From: Flavobacterium sp. UBA7663
Lineage (GTDB): Bacteria; Bacteroidota; Bacteroidia; Flavobacteriales; Flavobacteriaceae
NCBI RefSeq assembly: GCF_002483315.1
Contig: NZ_DLHR01000013.1
Span: forward strand, 1 to 17,765
Reading direction: 5' to 3'
DNA: 17,765 nt
Positions 6,071 through 14,131 of this stretch are shown in pieces (the first letter of the stretch is position 1; every line of letters starts with the position of its first letter). The translations under genes were made by a program, and so were the position numbers. The notes under the pieces were generated by a model. The model was not told the origin of the DNA. It saw only the letters and a list, made by a program, of their open reading frames with translations, and made no database searches.

Positions 6071-7483
6071 TTATTTTGATGCAACTACATCTTTTTCATT
6101 GCTTTTGGTTGCTAATTGAGTTTCTTTTGCTGCTATTGGTCCGTAAGGTAAACGTAATCCCACGTGTTCAGATGTTATATTTCCATCTGCATCTTTATCA
6201 TCTGCTCTGTTAGCCACAATATGCCAAGAGAATTTTGTATTACTTGTCCCACTAGCTAATTCTTTTACTTTGAATCCGTTTTTAGATTTTTCGGTGACAT
6301 AAACACCGTTACAATCGCCTTCTAATTGGATAAAAACTTTTAATGGATGCTTCTCGTCAATAAATAAAGCTTCTTTTAATACCTCATCTATAGCAACATA
6401 AACTTCACCATTGATTAATTCGGCTGTTCCGTAATCTTCAAATAAAATTTCTGGTGCTTCTGGCGAAAATAGTACGCGTGGTTTATTTTCTTTATCCATA
6501 ATCATGGTAGAATTAGTTCCATTTCCAATGATTTTGTAATTAGTTCCACCTGTGCCAGTATTTGTTGCGTTATATTTTATTCCAACATAAGCATACGATT
6601 GCCCCGCTCCAACACCGCCATTAAAATAACCTCCATATAAACTTCTTCTATTGGCCAAAACGCCATTAGGAGAAATATTATCAATTCCAGCTATTTTAGC
6701 AAAAGCACTTGAATTTAAAGTCGCAACGTTATTATCGGAATCCAATCCAAAACCACCGGCACAATTGGTATAATAAGTCGCATTATTTGGGTCACCAAAA
6801 CCATTAGAGCCATAAACACCCACAAATGGTCCAGAACCCGCAACTCCAGCACCCGTACTAGGAAAAATACTTGCACCAGGACCAGCGCCACCTAAAATGG
6901 CTGTACCACCGTTATTAACATTGGTTCCCCAAAAAGCGTTACCAATATTATCATTATTAGCGCCGTGAACTGCATCGTTTCCAGCTCCGGTAGTTGTAAC
7001 ATATAATTTTGTAAATGCGTCGCCTGCAGAATTTATGGCAACGTTTCCGTCTGAGCGAACAACAGCTCGTTGAAGATTATTTGTTCTAAAAATTAAATTT
7101 TGATTATCTGAAGTTCCTAAGAAATTTGTGGCAGGATTTGTTCCTGAATTTCCTAATAAAGACCAATCACGTCCTCCGGTTCCATCTAATGCAACCCATC
7201 GAGTTCCATCCCAAAAATAAAAGCCAGGAGCAACATTTAATGGTGCAACTCCATTTGTAGCAGTATTGTAGACTAAAGTCCCATTTGCAAGGGCACCTCC
7301 TTGCGGGTTTACAACGGGTAGTGCAACATTTCTAGCTGTTAATGCCACTCTAGAAACCAAGACTCCTTGAGTATTAGAGTTAATATCTAAAAAAGCTTGT
7401 GGGGTTACCGTGCCAATACCCACTTGAGCGTTAATCGTACAAAAGCATAGTAACGCAATTAAGGTTATGTAATTTTTTTTCAT
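6071..7483 (-). CDS. Large secreted surface protein of the 'VGIGT' type
   Basis: 470 residues. Residues 1-19 form a signal peptide; the mature start 'QVGIGTVTPQAFLDI' is a common opening of exported Bacteroidetes proteins related in style to phage tail-fibre and autotransported surface proteins. The middle (about 100-320) is rich in Gly, Asn and Thr with low charge (for example 'GNAFWGTNVNNGGTAILGGA'), suggesting beta-helix or fibre-like structure. A more compact C-terminal domain at about 330-427 ('VLFSPEAPEILFEDYGTAEL', later 'HPLKVFIQLEGDCNGVYVTE') resembles a domain I have seen at the end of other secreted Bacteroidetes proteins; I cannot name it. A short, charged Lys/Glu-containing tail follows, and there is no recognisable type-A or type-B T9SS sorting signal. 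Likely surface-exposed or extracellular; role unknown. It is probably monocistronic. Confidence 0.72.
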   Translation of the reverse strand: MKKNYITLIALLCFCTINAQVGIGTVTPQAFLDINSNTQGVLVSRVALTARNVALPVVNPQGGALANGTLVYNTATNGVAPLNVAPGFYFWDGTRWVALDGTGGRDWSLLGNSGTNPATNFLGTSDNQNLIFRTNNLQRAVVRSDGNVAINSAGDAFTKLYVTTTGAGNDAVHGANNDNIGNAFWGTNVNNGGTAILGGAGPGASIFPSTGAGVAGSGPFVGVYGSNGFGDPNNATYYTNCAGGFGLDSDNNVATLNSSAFAKIAGIDNISPNGVLANRRSLYGGYFNGGVGAGQSYAYVGIKYNATNTGTGGTNYKIIGNGTNSTMIMDKENKPRVLFSPEAPEILFEDYGTAELINGEVYVAIDEVLKEALFIDEKHPLKVFIQLEGDCNGVYVTEKSKNGFKVKELASGTSNTKFSWHIVANRADDKDADGNITSEHVGLRLPYGPIAAKETQLATKSNEKDVVASK

Positions 7484-7530
7484 AAAGTAGGGGAATTAAG
7501 TTCATTTTTGTTTTTTTAAGATTCATAATT

Positions 7531-7564
7531 CAAATTTAACATTTATTTATATTTTTCATCAATA
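7531..7564 (-). promoter_or_regulatory. Promoter of the VGIGT surface protein gene
   Basis: On the minus strand: TATTG (7564-7560) as a weak -33, a 21-bp spacer, then TAAATTTG (7538-7531), an exact TAnnTTTG. It lies about 48 bp before the ATG at 7483. The surrounding DNA is very AT-rich, so chance matches are easier. Confidence 0.5.
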
Positions 7565-7691
7565 AAGTATGCATTTTTTATAAAACATTTTTATTTTTTA
7601 AATAATATATTACATTTTAACACTTTTAATAAATTTTAAATAATTTTAAAAGTTAATTAAAGTTCCTTATTGCGAAATTGTTATAAAAACA

Positions 7692-7718
7692 AAAAACAGC
7701 TTTTAAAAAGCTGTTTTT
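7692..7718 (-). terminator. Terminator of phoH
   Basis: A 12-bp stem (AAAAACAGCTTT) pairs 7692-7703 with 7707-7718 across a 3-nt loop. On the minus strand a T-rich tail follows. It begins about 20 bp after the phoH stop codon. Confidence 0.85.
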
Positions 7719-7738
7719 CAATTATATAATTAAAGGTT

Positions 7739-8692
7739 TTAATCGTTATTCTCAATACTCTTATACGCATCAATAATTTTCTTCACTAATCTGTGACGTA
7801 CAATGTCTTTATCATCTAAATAGATAATCCCCACACCTTCTACATCTTTTAGAATCAGAATCGCTTCTTTCAATCCCGAAATGGTTCTTCGTGGTAAATC
7901 CACCTGACCTGGGTCGCCTGTAATCATGAATTTGGCATTTTTTCCCATACGCGTTAAGAACATTTTCATTTGGGAATGCGTTGTGTTTTGTGCTTCATCT
8001 AAAATTACAAAGGCATTATCTAACGTACGACCACGCATAAAAGCTAATGGTGCGATTTGAATAATTCCTTTTAAAATGTAATCTTCTAAGGTTTGTGGCG
8101 GCAACATATCGCGCAATGCATCATATAAAGGTTGCATGTACGGATCTAATTTTTCCTTCATATCACCTGGAAGAAAACCTAAATTCTCCCCTGCTTCAAC
8201 TGCAGGACGCGTTAAAATAATTCGTTTGACTTGTTTTTCTTTCAAAGCTTTAACCGCCATAGCTACACCGGTATAGGTTTTCCCTGTTCCGGCTGGACCA
8301 ATAGCAAACACCATATCATTTTTGTGAATGGTATCCACTAATTTTTGTTGATTAGGCGTCATCGCTTTAATTAGCTTACCTCCTATTCCATGCACTAAAA
8401 TTTTGTCTCTGTCGTGCATGTGTTCGGCGTCATGTTGATGACTTGTTTCTAATACCCTCAAAATAACATTATCATCTATACTGTTGTAACGCGTAAAGTG
8501 ATTCATTAATCTTCTGAAGCGATTTTCAAACTCATCCAAGATTTCAGGCTCACCATACGCTTTAAGAGTAGTTCCTCGTGCTACGATTTTAAGTTTTGGA
8601 TAATACTTCTTAATAGATTCAAGATGAGCATCTTGCGCGCCCCAAAATTCTTTTGGAGCAATGTCGACTAATTCAATGATTCTTTCGTTCAA
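7739..8692 (-). CDS. phoH: PhoH family ATPase (PhoH-like, phosphate-starvation-type name)
   Basis: 317 residues from the proposed TTG start at 8692 (first residues MNERIIELVDIAPKEFWG), close to the usual PhoH/YbeZ length. Walker A is GPAGTGKT at 132-139 and Walker B is FVILDEAQN at 228-236; 'GDPGQVDLP' at 259-267 is also family-typical. The N-terminal 110 residues fit the KH-like region of YbeZ-type proteins. The family is an RNA-associated NTPase/helicase group linked to ribosome and RNA maturation together with YbeY; the phosphate-starvation name is historical. A longer reading from an ATG at 8746 would add MQSYYNFSVSKIIKKRKP, but that ATG lies upstream of the expected transcription start for the gene's own promoter and inside the divergent promoter, so TTG is preferred. 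Upstream of the TTG the leader is A-rich. Monocistronic. Confidence 0.9.
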   Translation of the reverse strand: MNERIIELVDIAPKEFWGAQDAHLESIKKYYPKLKIVARGTTLKAYGEPEILDEFENRFRRLMNHFTRYNSIDDNVILRVLETSHQHDAEHMHDRDKILVHGIGGKLIKAMTPNQQKLVDTIHKNDMVFAIGPAGTGKTYTGVAMAVKALKEKQVKRIILTRPAVEAGENLGFLPGDMKEKLDPYMQPLYDALRDMLPPQTLEDYILKGIIQIAPLAFMRGRTLDNAFVILDEAQNTTHSQMKMFLTRMGKNAKFMITGDPGQVDLPRRTISGLKEAILILKDVEGVGIIYLDDKDIVRHRLVKKIIDAYKSIENND

Positions 8693-8714
8693 AGGCTTTC
8701 TTTTTTTAATTATT

Positions 8715-8743
8715 TTTGAAACGCTAAAATTATAGTAGCTTTG
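8715..8743 (+). promoter_or_regulatory. Promoter of the SAM hydrolase-gldFG operon
   Basis: TTTG (8715-8718), 17-bp spacer, TAGCTTTG (8736-8743), an exact match to the Bacteroidetes consensus. Expected start is near 8750, with about 49 nt of leader before the ATG at 8799. It is interleaved with the divergent phoH promoter. Confidence 0.75.
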
Positions 8744-8747
8744 CAAT

Positions 8748-8780
8748 CAAATTTAGTAAAAACTACTGTTGGATTTCAAA
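8748..8780 (-). promoter_or_regulatory. Promoter of phoH
   Basis: On the minus strand: TTTG (8780-8777), 21-bp spacer, TAAATTTG (8755-8748). Expected start is near 8741, about 49 nt before the TTG start codon at 8692 and downstream of the ATG at 8746. The -7 element lies 4 bp from the -7 element of the opposite promoter. Confidence 0.6.
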
Positions 8781-8798
8781 TAAGTTATAAACAAAAAA

Positions 8799-9626
8799 AT
8801 GTCAATAATTACGCTAATTACCGATTTTGGACACAAAGACTACTTCGTAGGTGCTTTGAAAGGCAAAATTCTGTCGGAACAAAAAGAGGCTGTTATTGTT
8901 GATATTTCGCACGAAATTGACTTATTCAACACATTAGAAGCAAGTTACTGCATTGAGGCTTCCTATTCAAATTTCCCAAAAGGAACCATTCATATTATTG
9001 GTGTGGATAGCGAACGTGTGGGCGATACCCAACATATTGCAATGCAATGGGACGATCATTACTTTATTTGTGCCGATAATGGCATATTGAATACCTTAAT
9101 TCAGAAGAAAATCCCACAGAAAATTGTTGCTATTACTATTCATGATAGATTGAATACCGATGTAAGCGATATGGATGTTTTTGCAGCCGTGGCTTGTCAT
9201 ATTTCGAGAGGTGGTTTGCTGAATGTTATTGGAAAGGAAATTCAATCCTTGAAATCGGTTAGTGTATTGACTTCATCAGTTTCTGATGATTTAACTGAAA
9301 TAAAAGGACAAATCGTGTATATCGATTCGTTTGGAAATTGCGTTACTAATATTTCACAAAAACAATTTAACGATACGATTCGAAGTAGAAAATTTGAAAT
9401 CATTATTAAAAATAAAAAGATAACCCGTTTGCACAAAAGCTATTCTGATTTTCCAGTTTCCGACACTAAGCAACTGAAAGATTTAGAAGGCGACTTCTTG
9501 GCTTTGTTCAACGAAAATGGGTATTTAGAAATTGCTATTTACAAGAGTAATCCAAAGACGGTGGGTTCTGCTGCTACATTATTAGGATTGCATTTTAGAG
9601 ATAGTATTTCGGTAAAATTTAAATAA
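8799..9626 (+). CDS. SAM hydrolase / SAM hydroxide adenosyltransferase (DUF62 family)
   Basis: 275 residues, the usual length. Family motifs: TDFG at 8-11 (Asp9), GVDSERVG at 68-75 (the family more often has VDPGVG, so this is a variant), ADNG at 92-95, the 'DVFAAVACHIS' helix at 126-136 with His134, and YIDSFGNCVTNI at 174-185 in the C-terminal domain. Characterised relatives use water or hydroxide to split S-adenosylmethionine to adenosine and methionine; related fluorinases and chlorinases use halide instead. I see no halogenase-specific features, so SAM hydrolysis is the safer call. It is the first gene of an apparent operon (gaps of 9, 4 and 12 bp, then an overlap) that reaches gldG. What links SAM turnover to gliding is not evident. 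Confidence 0.88.
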   Translation: MSIITLITDFGHKDYFVGALKGKILSEQKEAVIVDISHEIDLFNTLEASYCIEASYSNFPKGTIHIIGVDSERVGDTQHIAMQWDDHYFICADNGILNTLIQKKIPQKIVAITIHDRLNTDVSDMDVFAAVACHISRGGLLNVIGKEIQSLKSVSVLTSSVSDDLTEIKGQIVYIDSFGNCVTNISQKQFNDTIRSRKFEIIIKNKKITRLHKSYSDFPVSDTKQLKDLEGDFLALFNENGYLEIAIYKSNPKTVGSAATLLGLHFRDSISVKFK

Positions 9627-9635
9627 AACAAAACT

Positions 9636-9932
9636 ATGTTCATAAGAATTGTAAAAATGCGTTTTCAGGAAGATAAAATCGAAGCTTTTTTAAATAATTT
9701 TGAAGAAGTGAAACACCACATACGAAACTTCGAAGGAAACCGTTTCTTAGAATTGTATCAAGACAAAAATGACAAACGTATTTTCTTTACTTATAGTTAT
9801 TGGGAAAATGAAGAAGCGCTAGAAAATTACAGAAAATCAGCTTTATTTGATGGCGTTTGGACATACACAAAAACCCTATTCAGCGACAAACCAGAAGCGT
9901 GGAGTGTGGATAGATTGGTTACTTTAGAATAA
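9636..9932 (+). CDS. ABM-fold protein (antibiotic biosynthesis monooxygenase-like)
   Basis: 98 residues, the length of a single ferredoxin-like ABM domain. The opening beta strand MFIRIVKMRF, the helix 'DKIEAFLNNFEEVKHHIRNF', the strand 'RFLELYQDKNDKRIFFTYSYW' and the helix 'NEEALENYRKSALFDGVW' follow the ABM pattern. Members are small cytoplasmic proteins, usually dimers, including quinol monooxygenases and haem-degrading enzymes; many are uncharacterised, and no substrate can be inferred. It lies 9 bp after the SAM hydrolase gene and 4 bp before the next gene, so it is almost certainly cotranscribed. Single-domain call is good; enzymatic role uncertain. Confidence 0.8.
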   Translation: MFIRIVKMRFQEDKIEAFLNNFEEVKHHIRNFEGNRFLELYQDKNDKRIFFTYSYWENEEALENYRKSALFDGVWTYTKTLFSDKPEAWSVDRLVTLE

Positions 9933-9936
9933 TTAA

Positions 9937-10386
9937 ATGAAAAAACTAGAATCAATTTTAACTGATTTGACTTATGTTGAATCGATGTTTGGAGATAATA
10001 AAAATTTCCATGGAACCTTTACATTCGATAAACAAAAATCATTTACAGATATCTTTCTAGAAGCTAAAAATAAAGAAATTAGTGATGAACAATTAGAACT
10101 TTTAAAAAGTTTTATTGAAAACTTTTCTATCAAACATGAAGAGATAGGAAATGTTTTCAAAAGAAATCTTTCAGGAATGGAAAATAAAATGAATGAAATA
10201 CTCTCAAATATTTCATATGATGTTATTTATATTCCAAATCACAACAATAAATATAACTTTGTCGTTATTGCTTCTTCATTTCATAAATTTTTATTTTTCA
10301 AAAAAAATATAACTTTTAGAGTTGAATATAGAAATGGAGTGATATCAAGCTCAAAGAAAACAAATAATGGTATAGAAGAAAATTAA
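9937..10386 (+). CDS. Unrecognised orphan protein inside the gldFG operon
   Basis: 149 residues. I do not recognise the family. No signal peptide or transmembrane segment is evident. Residues 45-75 look helical and acidic ('KNKEISDEQLELLKSFIENF'), and 95-145 look beta-rich ('SYDVIYIPNHNNKYNFVVIA', then 'FLFFKKNITFRVEYRNG'). The gene is more AT-rich than its neighbours and shows the same codon style as the two orphan lipoproteins in this window. Its start lies 4 bp after the ABM gene and its stop 12 bp before gldF, so it is transcribed with core genes while looking like a recent addition. It could be a small cytoplasmic regulator, an immunity-type protein or a degenerate acquisition; nothing in the sequence decides. 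Confidence 0.65.
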   Translation: MKKLESILTDLTYVESMFGDNKNFHGTFTFDKQKSFTDIFLEAKNKEISDEQLELLKSFIENFSIKHEEIGNVFKRNLSGMENKMNEILSNISYDVIYIPNHNNKYNFVVIASSFHKFLFFKKNITFRVEYRNGVISSSKKTNNGIEEN

Positions 10387-10398
10387 TAAAACATATAA

Positions 10399-11124
10399 AT
10401 GAAAGCATTATTATTACGAGAAATAAAATCCTTTTTTGGTTCGCCGATTGGATATTTAGTCATCGGGATTTTTCTTTTACTCAACGGATTATTTCTTTGG
10501 GTTTTTGAAGGCGAATTCAACATTTTAAACTCGGGTTTTGCCGATATGAGTCCGTTTTTCAAATTGGCACCATGGATTTTAATTTTCTTAATTCCTGCCG
10601 TAACCATGCGTAGTTTTTCGGATGAGAAAAAGCAAGGAACGATTGAGTTATTGTTTACCAAACCGCTTTCTAATTGGGACATCGTAAACGGAAAATTCTT
10701 AGGCGCTTTAGTTTTAATCATTTTAGCGATTGTTCCAACGATTATTTATGTTTTGACGATTTCTCATTTTGGAAATCCGCAAGGCAATATTGACATGGGA
10801 AGTACACTTGGTTCGTATTTCGGATTGTTGTTCTTAATTGCAGCTTATACGGCGATTGGAATTTTCGCTTCTACTTTATCAGACAATCAAATTGTAGCGT
10901 TTATAATTGCTGTTTTTTGTTGTTTCTTTTTCTATTTCGGATTTGATGGAATTGCTTCTTTCCTTGGAAATTATAGTTCGATGTTTGCTGCTTTAGGAAT
11001 GGATTATCACTTTAAAAGTATGAGTCGCGGTGTGTTAGATACACGTGATATTGTGTACTTTGTGAGTGTGACGTTTTTATTTTTATCGGCAACGGTTTAT
11101 CAACTTAAATCTTTGAAATGGTAA
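10399..11124 (+). CDS. gldF: Gliding motility ABC transporter permease GldF
   Basis: 241 residues. About six membrane segments: near 17-36, 55-70, 101-121, 136-159, 163-182 and 217-237, as expected for an ABC-2-type permease of this family. The conserved cytoplasmic stretch 'MRSFSDEKKQGTIELLFTKPLS' (70-91) follows the second segment. In Flavobacterium GldF works with GldG and the ATPase GldA in a membrane complex needed for gliding motility, probably also affecting the T9SS-linked gliding machinery. GldA is not in this window. gldG overlaps its stop codon, so translation is probably coupled. Fifth-from-promoter position is not the case; it is fourth in the apparent operon that starts at 8799. 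The call rests on the protein pattern together with the following gldG. Confidence 0.92.
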   Translation: MKALLLREIKSFFGSPIGYLVIGIFLLLNGLFLWVFEGEFNILNSGFADMSPFFKLAPWILIFLIPAVTMRSFSDEKKQGTIELLFTKPLSNWDIVNGKFLGALVLIILAIVPTIIYVLTISHFGNPQGNIDMGSTLGSYFGLLFLIAAYTAIGIFASTLSDNQIVAFIIAVFCCFFFYFGFDGIASFLGNYSSMFAALGMDYHFKSMSRGVLDTRDIVYFVSVTFLFLSATVYQLKSLKW

Positions 11125-12806
11125 TGAAAGAGAACAAATCACAAGCTTTAAAACAATTAGGAATTGTATTTTTAGCCATCATCGTTATCAATTTAATCAG
11201 CAACTTCTTTTTCAAACGTTTCGACTTAACTCAAGACAAACGCTATACGTTATCGGAAACGACATTAAACATTATAAAAGAGGTTGAAAGTCCGTTATAC
11301 ATTGAAGTGTATTTGGAAGGCAATTTTCCACCAGAATTTAAGCGTTTACAAAACGAAACCAAACAACTTTTAGAGGAATTCACAGCGTATAATTCAAACA
11401 TTATTTTCAACTTTAAAAATCCGATTGAAAAAGAGGAAACGCGAGTAGAAAAAATGAAAGAATTCTACGCAAAAGGCATGCAACCATTGAGCATCACCGT
11501 GGAGGACAAAGGAAAACAATCGCAAGAAGTGGTTTTCCCTTGGGCACAAGCGACATATGGAGATAGATTTACGAAAGTGGCTTTATTGAAAAACTTAATG
11601 GGAGCTTCAACGGAACAAAAAGTAATTAGTTCGGTACAGCATTTGGAATTTGGTTTTGCGGAAGCTATCAATAAAATTTCGAAAGAGAAACAAAAGAAAA
11701 TTGCCGTAATCAAAGGTAACGGAGAAGTTTTAGAACCTTTCATGGCCGATTTCCTAAGAACAGTTAAAGAAAGTTATTATATCGGACCTTTTACATTAGA
11801 TTCGGTAGCAAAACAACCTACTCAGACTTTAGAAGCGCTAAAAAAATACGACTTAGCCGTAATTGCGAAACCAACAGAAGCATTTACAGAAGAAGAAAAA
11901 CAAGTGTTAGACCAATTCATCATGAATGGTGGAAAAACCTTGTGGTTAGTAGATGTAGTTTCTGCGGACATGGATAGTTTATATAACGAAACCGGTACGA
12001 TTTTAGCAGCGCAACGAGAATTGAATTTAACCGATATGTTTTTCAAATACGGAATTAGAATCAATCCGTTATTGGTGAAAGATGAATATGCAACGCCTAT
12101 CAAATTAGCATCAGGAAATCAAGGAAGCGAAACCCAAATGCAAGAATACACTTGGAAATTTGCACCTTTTATCTATCCAACTTCTACTAATCCGATTGTA
12201 AAAAACATGGAAGGGATTAAGTTTGAATTTGCTTCCCCTATTGAAATCCTGAAAAACGATATCAAAAAAACGGTTTTATTAAGTTCGTCTGAATATTCGA
12301 AAACCATTGGAACACCAACTCCGATTTCGTTAGATATGGTAACTGAAGAAACTACCCCTGAAGAATACGAAGGTAAAGGCTTGCTTCCAGTAGCAGTTTT
12401 AATGGAAGGAAAATTCAAATCAGCTTACCAAAATCGTATATTACCGTTTAAAGATAATTCGTTCCAAGCTACAGGAAAAGACAATAAAATGATCGTTATT
12501 TCGGATGGAGATGTGATTAAAAACCAGTTAGACAAAGGCGTTCCATTAGAATTAGGTTTTGACAAGTGGACAAATCAATTATATGGTAACAAAGAGTTCC
12601 TAATGAACTGCGTAAATTACCTTTTAGATGATAATGGACTTATTAACATCCGAAGTAAAGATGTTGATTTACCACTTTTAAATAAGGAAGAAGTGTATAA
12701 AAATTACACCATGGCACAAATGGTAACTGTCGGATTACCAATAGTTATTTTAGCTATCTTTGGGTTTTTATTCACTTTCTTGCGCAAAAGAAAATATAGC
12801 CGTTAG
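11118..12806 (+). CDS. gldG: Gliding motility-associated ABC transporter substrate-binding protein GldG
   Basis: 562 residues from the ATG at 11118 (or 560 from the ATG at 11124, which overlaps the gldF stop by one base as TAATG; either fits). A membrane segment near 13-31 leads into a long external domain; 'KRFDLTQDKRYTLSETTLNIIKE' (33-55) is typical of GldG. A second segment near 535-556 precedes a basic tail (FLRKRKYSR), so both ends are likely cytoplasmic with the large domain in the periplasm. The family pairs with GldF as the ABC-2-type complex of gliding. It is the last gene of the operon. I see no clear hairpin terminator before the dnaN promoter at 12823. Confidence 0.93.
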   Translation: MVMKENKSQALKQLGIVFLAIIVINLISNFFFKRFDLTQDKRYTLSETTLNIIKEVESPLYIEVYLEGNFPPEFKRLQNETKQLLEEFTAYNSNIIFNFKNPIEKEETRVEKMKEFYAKGMQPLSITVEDKGKQSQEVVFPWAQATYGDRFTKVALLKNLMGASTEQKVISSVQHLEFGFAEAINKISKEKQKKIAVIKGNGEVLEPFMADFLRTVKESYYIGPFTLDSVAKQPTQTLEALKKYDLAVIAKPTEAFTEEEKQVLDQFIMNGGKTLWLVDVVSADMDSLYNETGTILAAQRELNLTDMFFKYGIRINPLLVKDEYATPIKLASGNQGSETQMQEYTWKFAPFIYPTSTNPIVKNMEGIKFEFASPIEILKNDIKKTVLLSSSEYSKTIGTPTPISLDMVTEETTPEEYEGKGLLPVAVLMEGKFKSAYQNRILPFKDNSFQATGKDNKMIVISDGDVIKNQLDKGVPLELGFDKWTNQLYGNKEFLMNCVNYLLDDNGLINIRSKDVDLPLLNKEEVYKNYTMAQMVTVGLPIVILAIFGFLFTFLRKRKYSR

Positions 12807-12822
12807 TTGTTGATAATTTGTT

Positions 12823-12853
12823 TTTGCGTTTGAGTAGAATTAGAATATATTTG
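12823..12853 (+). promoter_or_regulatory. Promoter of dnaN
   Basis: TTTG (12823-12826), 19-bp spacer, TATATTTG (12846-12853), both exact to the Bacteroidetes consensus. Expected start is near 12860, about 34 nt before the dnaN ATG. Confidence 0.7.
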
Positions 12854-12893
12854 TGAAATATAAAATCAAATCACGATTTTAAAATACAAGATG

Positions 12894-14012
12894 ATGAAGT
12901 TTATAGTATCGAGTTCGTATTTATTAAAACAATTACAAGTTTTAGGTAGTGTTATCAACAGTAGTAACACCTTACCTATCCTTGATAATTTCCTTTTTGA
13001 ATTAGACAACAACCAATTAAAAGTTTCAGCTTCTGATTTAGAAACGACCATGACGGCTACGTTAGAAATTGATTCTACAAGTCAAGGAAGTGTTGCTATT
13101 CCTGCTAAACTTTTATTAGATATCTTAAAAACATTCCCAGAACAACCGTTAACTTTTACTGTTGAAGATAATTCAACTGTAGAGATTAGCTCAAATTCAG
13201 GAAAATATGCAATTGCTTACGCACCTGGAGAAGAATTTCCTAAAGCAGTAGTTTTAGATGATCCTTCAAAAACATTAGTTCCTGCGGAAGTATTAGCAAC
13301 TGCAGTAAGCAAAACGATTTTCGCTGCTGGAAACGATGATTTACGCCCTGTAATGAGTGGTGTTTTCTTCCAATTTTCACCAGAAGGATTAATTTTCGTT
13401 GCAACCGACGCTCACAAATTAGTAAAATACGCTCGCACGGATGTAAAAGCATCTCAAGTAGCAGATTTTATTATGCCAAAGAAACCTTTAAACATTTTAA
13501 AAGGAATTTTAGGTGCGTCTGATTCAGAAGTGGCTATCGAATATAACGATTCAAATGCAACATTTTCTTTCGAAAATTATGTGTTGACTTGTCGTTTAAT
13601 CGATGGAAAATATCCAAACTACGAAGCAGTTATCCCAAAAGAAAATCCAAACAAATTATTAATCAACAGAGTTCAGTTTTTAAACTCGGTTCGTCGTGTG
13701 GCTATCTTTGCTAACAAAACGACACATCAAATTCGTTTAAAAATTGCAGGAACTGAATTGAATATTTCGGCAGAAGATATCGATTATTCAAACAAAGCAG
13801 ACGAGCGTTTAACTTGTGATTACCAAGGAGACGATATGCAAATCGGTTTCAACTCACGTTTCTTAACAGAAATGTTGAATAATTTATCAAGTGATGAAAT
13901 CCAATTAGAAATGTCAATGCCAAACAGAGCTGGAATTTTAACTCCAGTTGACGGCTTAGACGAAGGCGAAACTGTTACTATGCTAGTAATGCCAGTAATG
14001 TTGAGCAACTAA
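12894..14012 (+). CDS. dnaN: DNA polymerase III beta subunit (sliding clamp)
   Basis: 372 residues from the ATG at 12894 (an ATG directly before it, at 12891, would add one Met; the family begins MKFIVSSSYLLKQLQ). Ring-forming processivity clamp that holds the replicative polymerase on DNA. The N-terminal domain contains 'NTLPILDNFLFELD' and 'LKVSASDLETTM', the second 'DDLRPVMSGVFF' and 'VATDAHKLV', and the third 'YPNYEAVIPKENPNK' and the closing 'TMLVMPVML'. The C-terminal residues 'MPVMLSN' replace the more common MPMR(L) ending, a small divergence in the clamp's final strand. dnaN stands apart from dnaA here, as is common in Bacteroidetes. It ends in a strong terminator. Confidence 0.97.
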   Translation: MKFIVSSSYLLKQLQVLGSVINSSNTLPILDNFLFELDNNQLKVSASDLETTMTATLEIDSTSQGSVAIPAKLLLDILKTFPEQPLTFTVEDNSTVEISSNSGKYAIAYAPGEEFPKAVVLDDPSKTLVPAEVLATAVSKTIFAAGNDDLRPVMSGVFFQFSPEGLIFVATDAHKLVKYARTDVKASQVADFIMPKKPLNILKGILGASDSEVAIEYNDSNATFSFENYVLTCRLIDGKYPNYEAVIPKENPNKLLINRVQFLNSVRRVAIFANKTTHQIRLKIAGTELNISAEDIDYSNKADERLTCDYQGDDMQIGFNSRFLTEMLNNLSSDEIQLEMSMPNRAGILTPVDGLDEGETVTMLVMPVMLSN

Positions 14013-14075
14013 TTTACAATATTTGATTTTACAGTATTAAATCTGAAAATCTTATAACCAACCCTAACTAACTTT

Positions 14076-14109
14076 AAAAACCACTTAGCTTCGGCTTTAG
14101 TGGTTTTTT
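14076..14109 (+). terminator. Terminator of dnaN with a cUUCGg tetraloop
   Basis: The outer stem AAAAACCACT (14076-14085) pairs with 14099-14108. The inner AGC-TTCG-GCT (14087-14096) gives a very stable UUCG tetraloop closed by C-G, and a T-run follows at 14104-14109. Confidence 0.88.
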
Positions 14110-14131
14110 AATTTAATTTGTTTTTATAAAT

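Noticed and set aside
5971..6213. 80-codon plus-strand frame overlapping the end of the surface protein gene
   Set aside because: Rich in Phe and Leu from T-runs, antisense to a well-supported gene, no family pattern.
13240..13452. 70-codon minus-strand frame inside dnaN
   Set aside because: Shadow of the dnaN reading frame; no independent signals.
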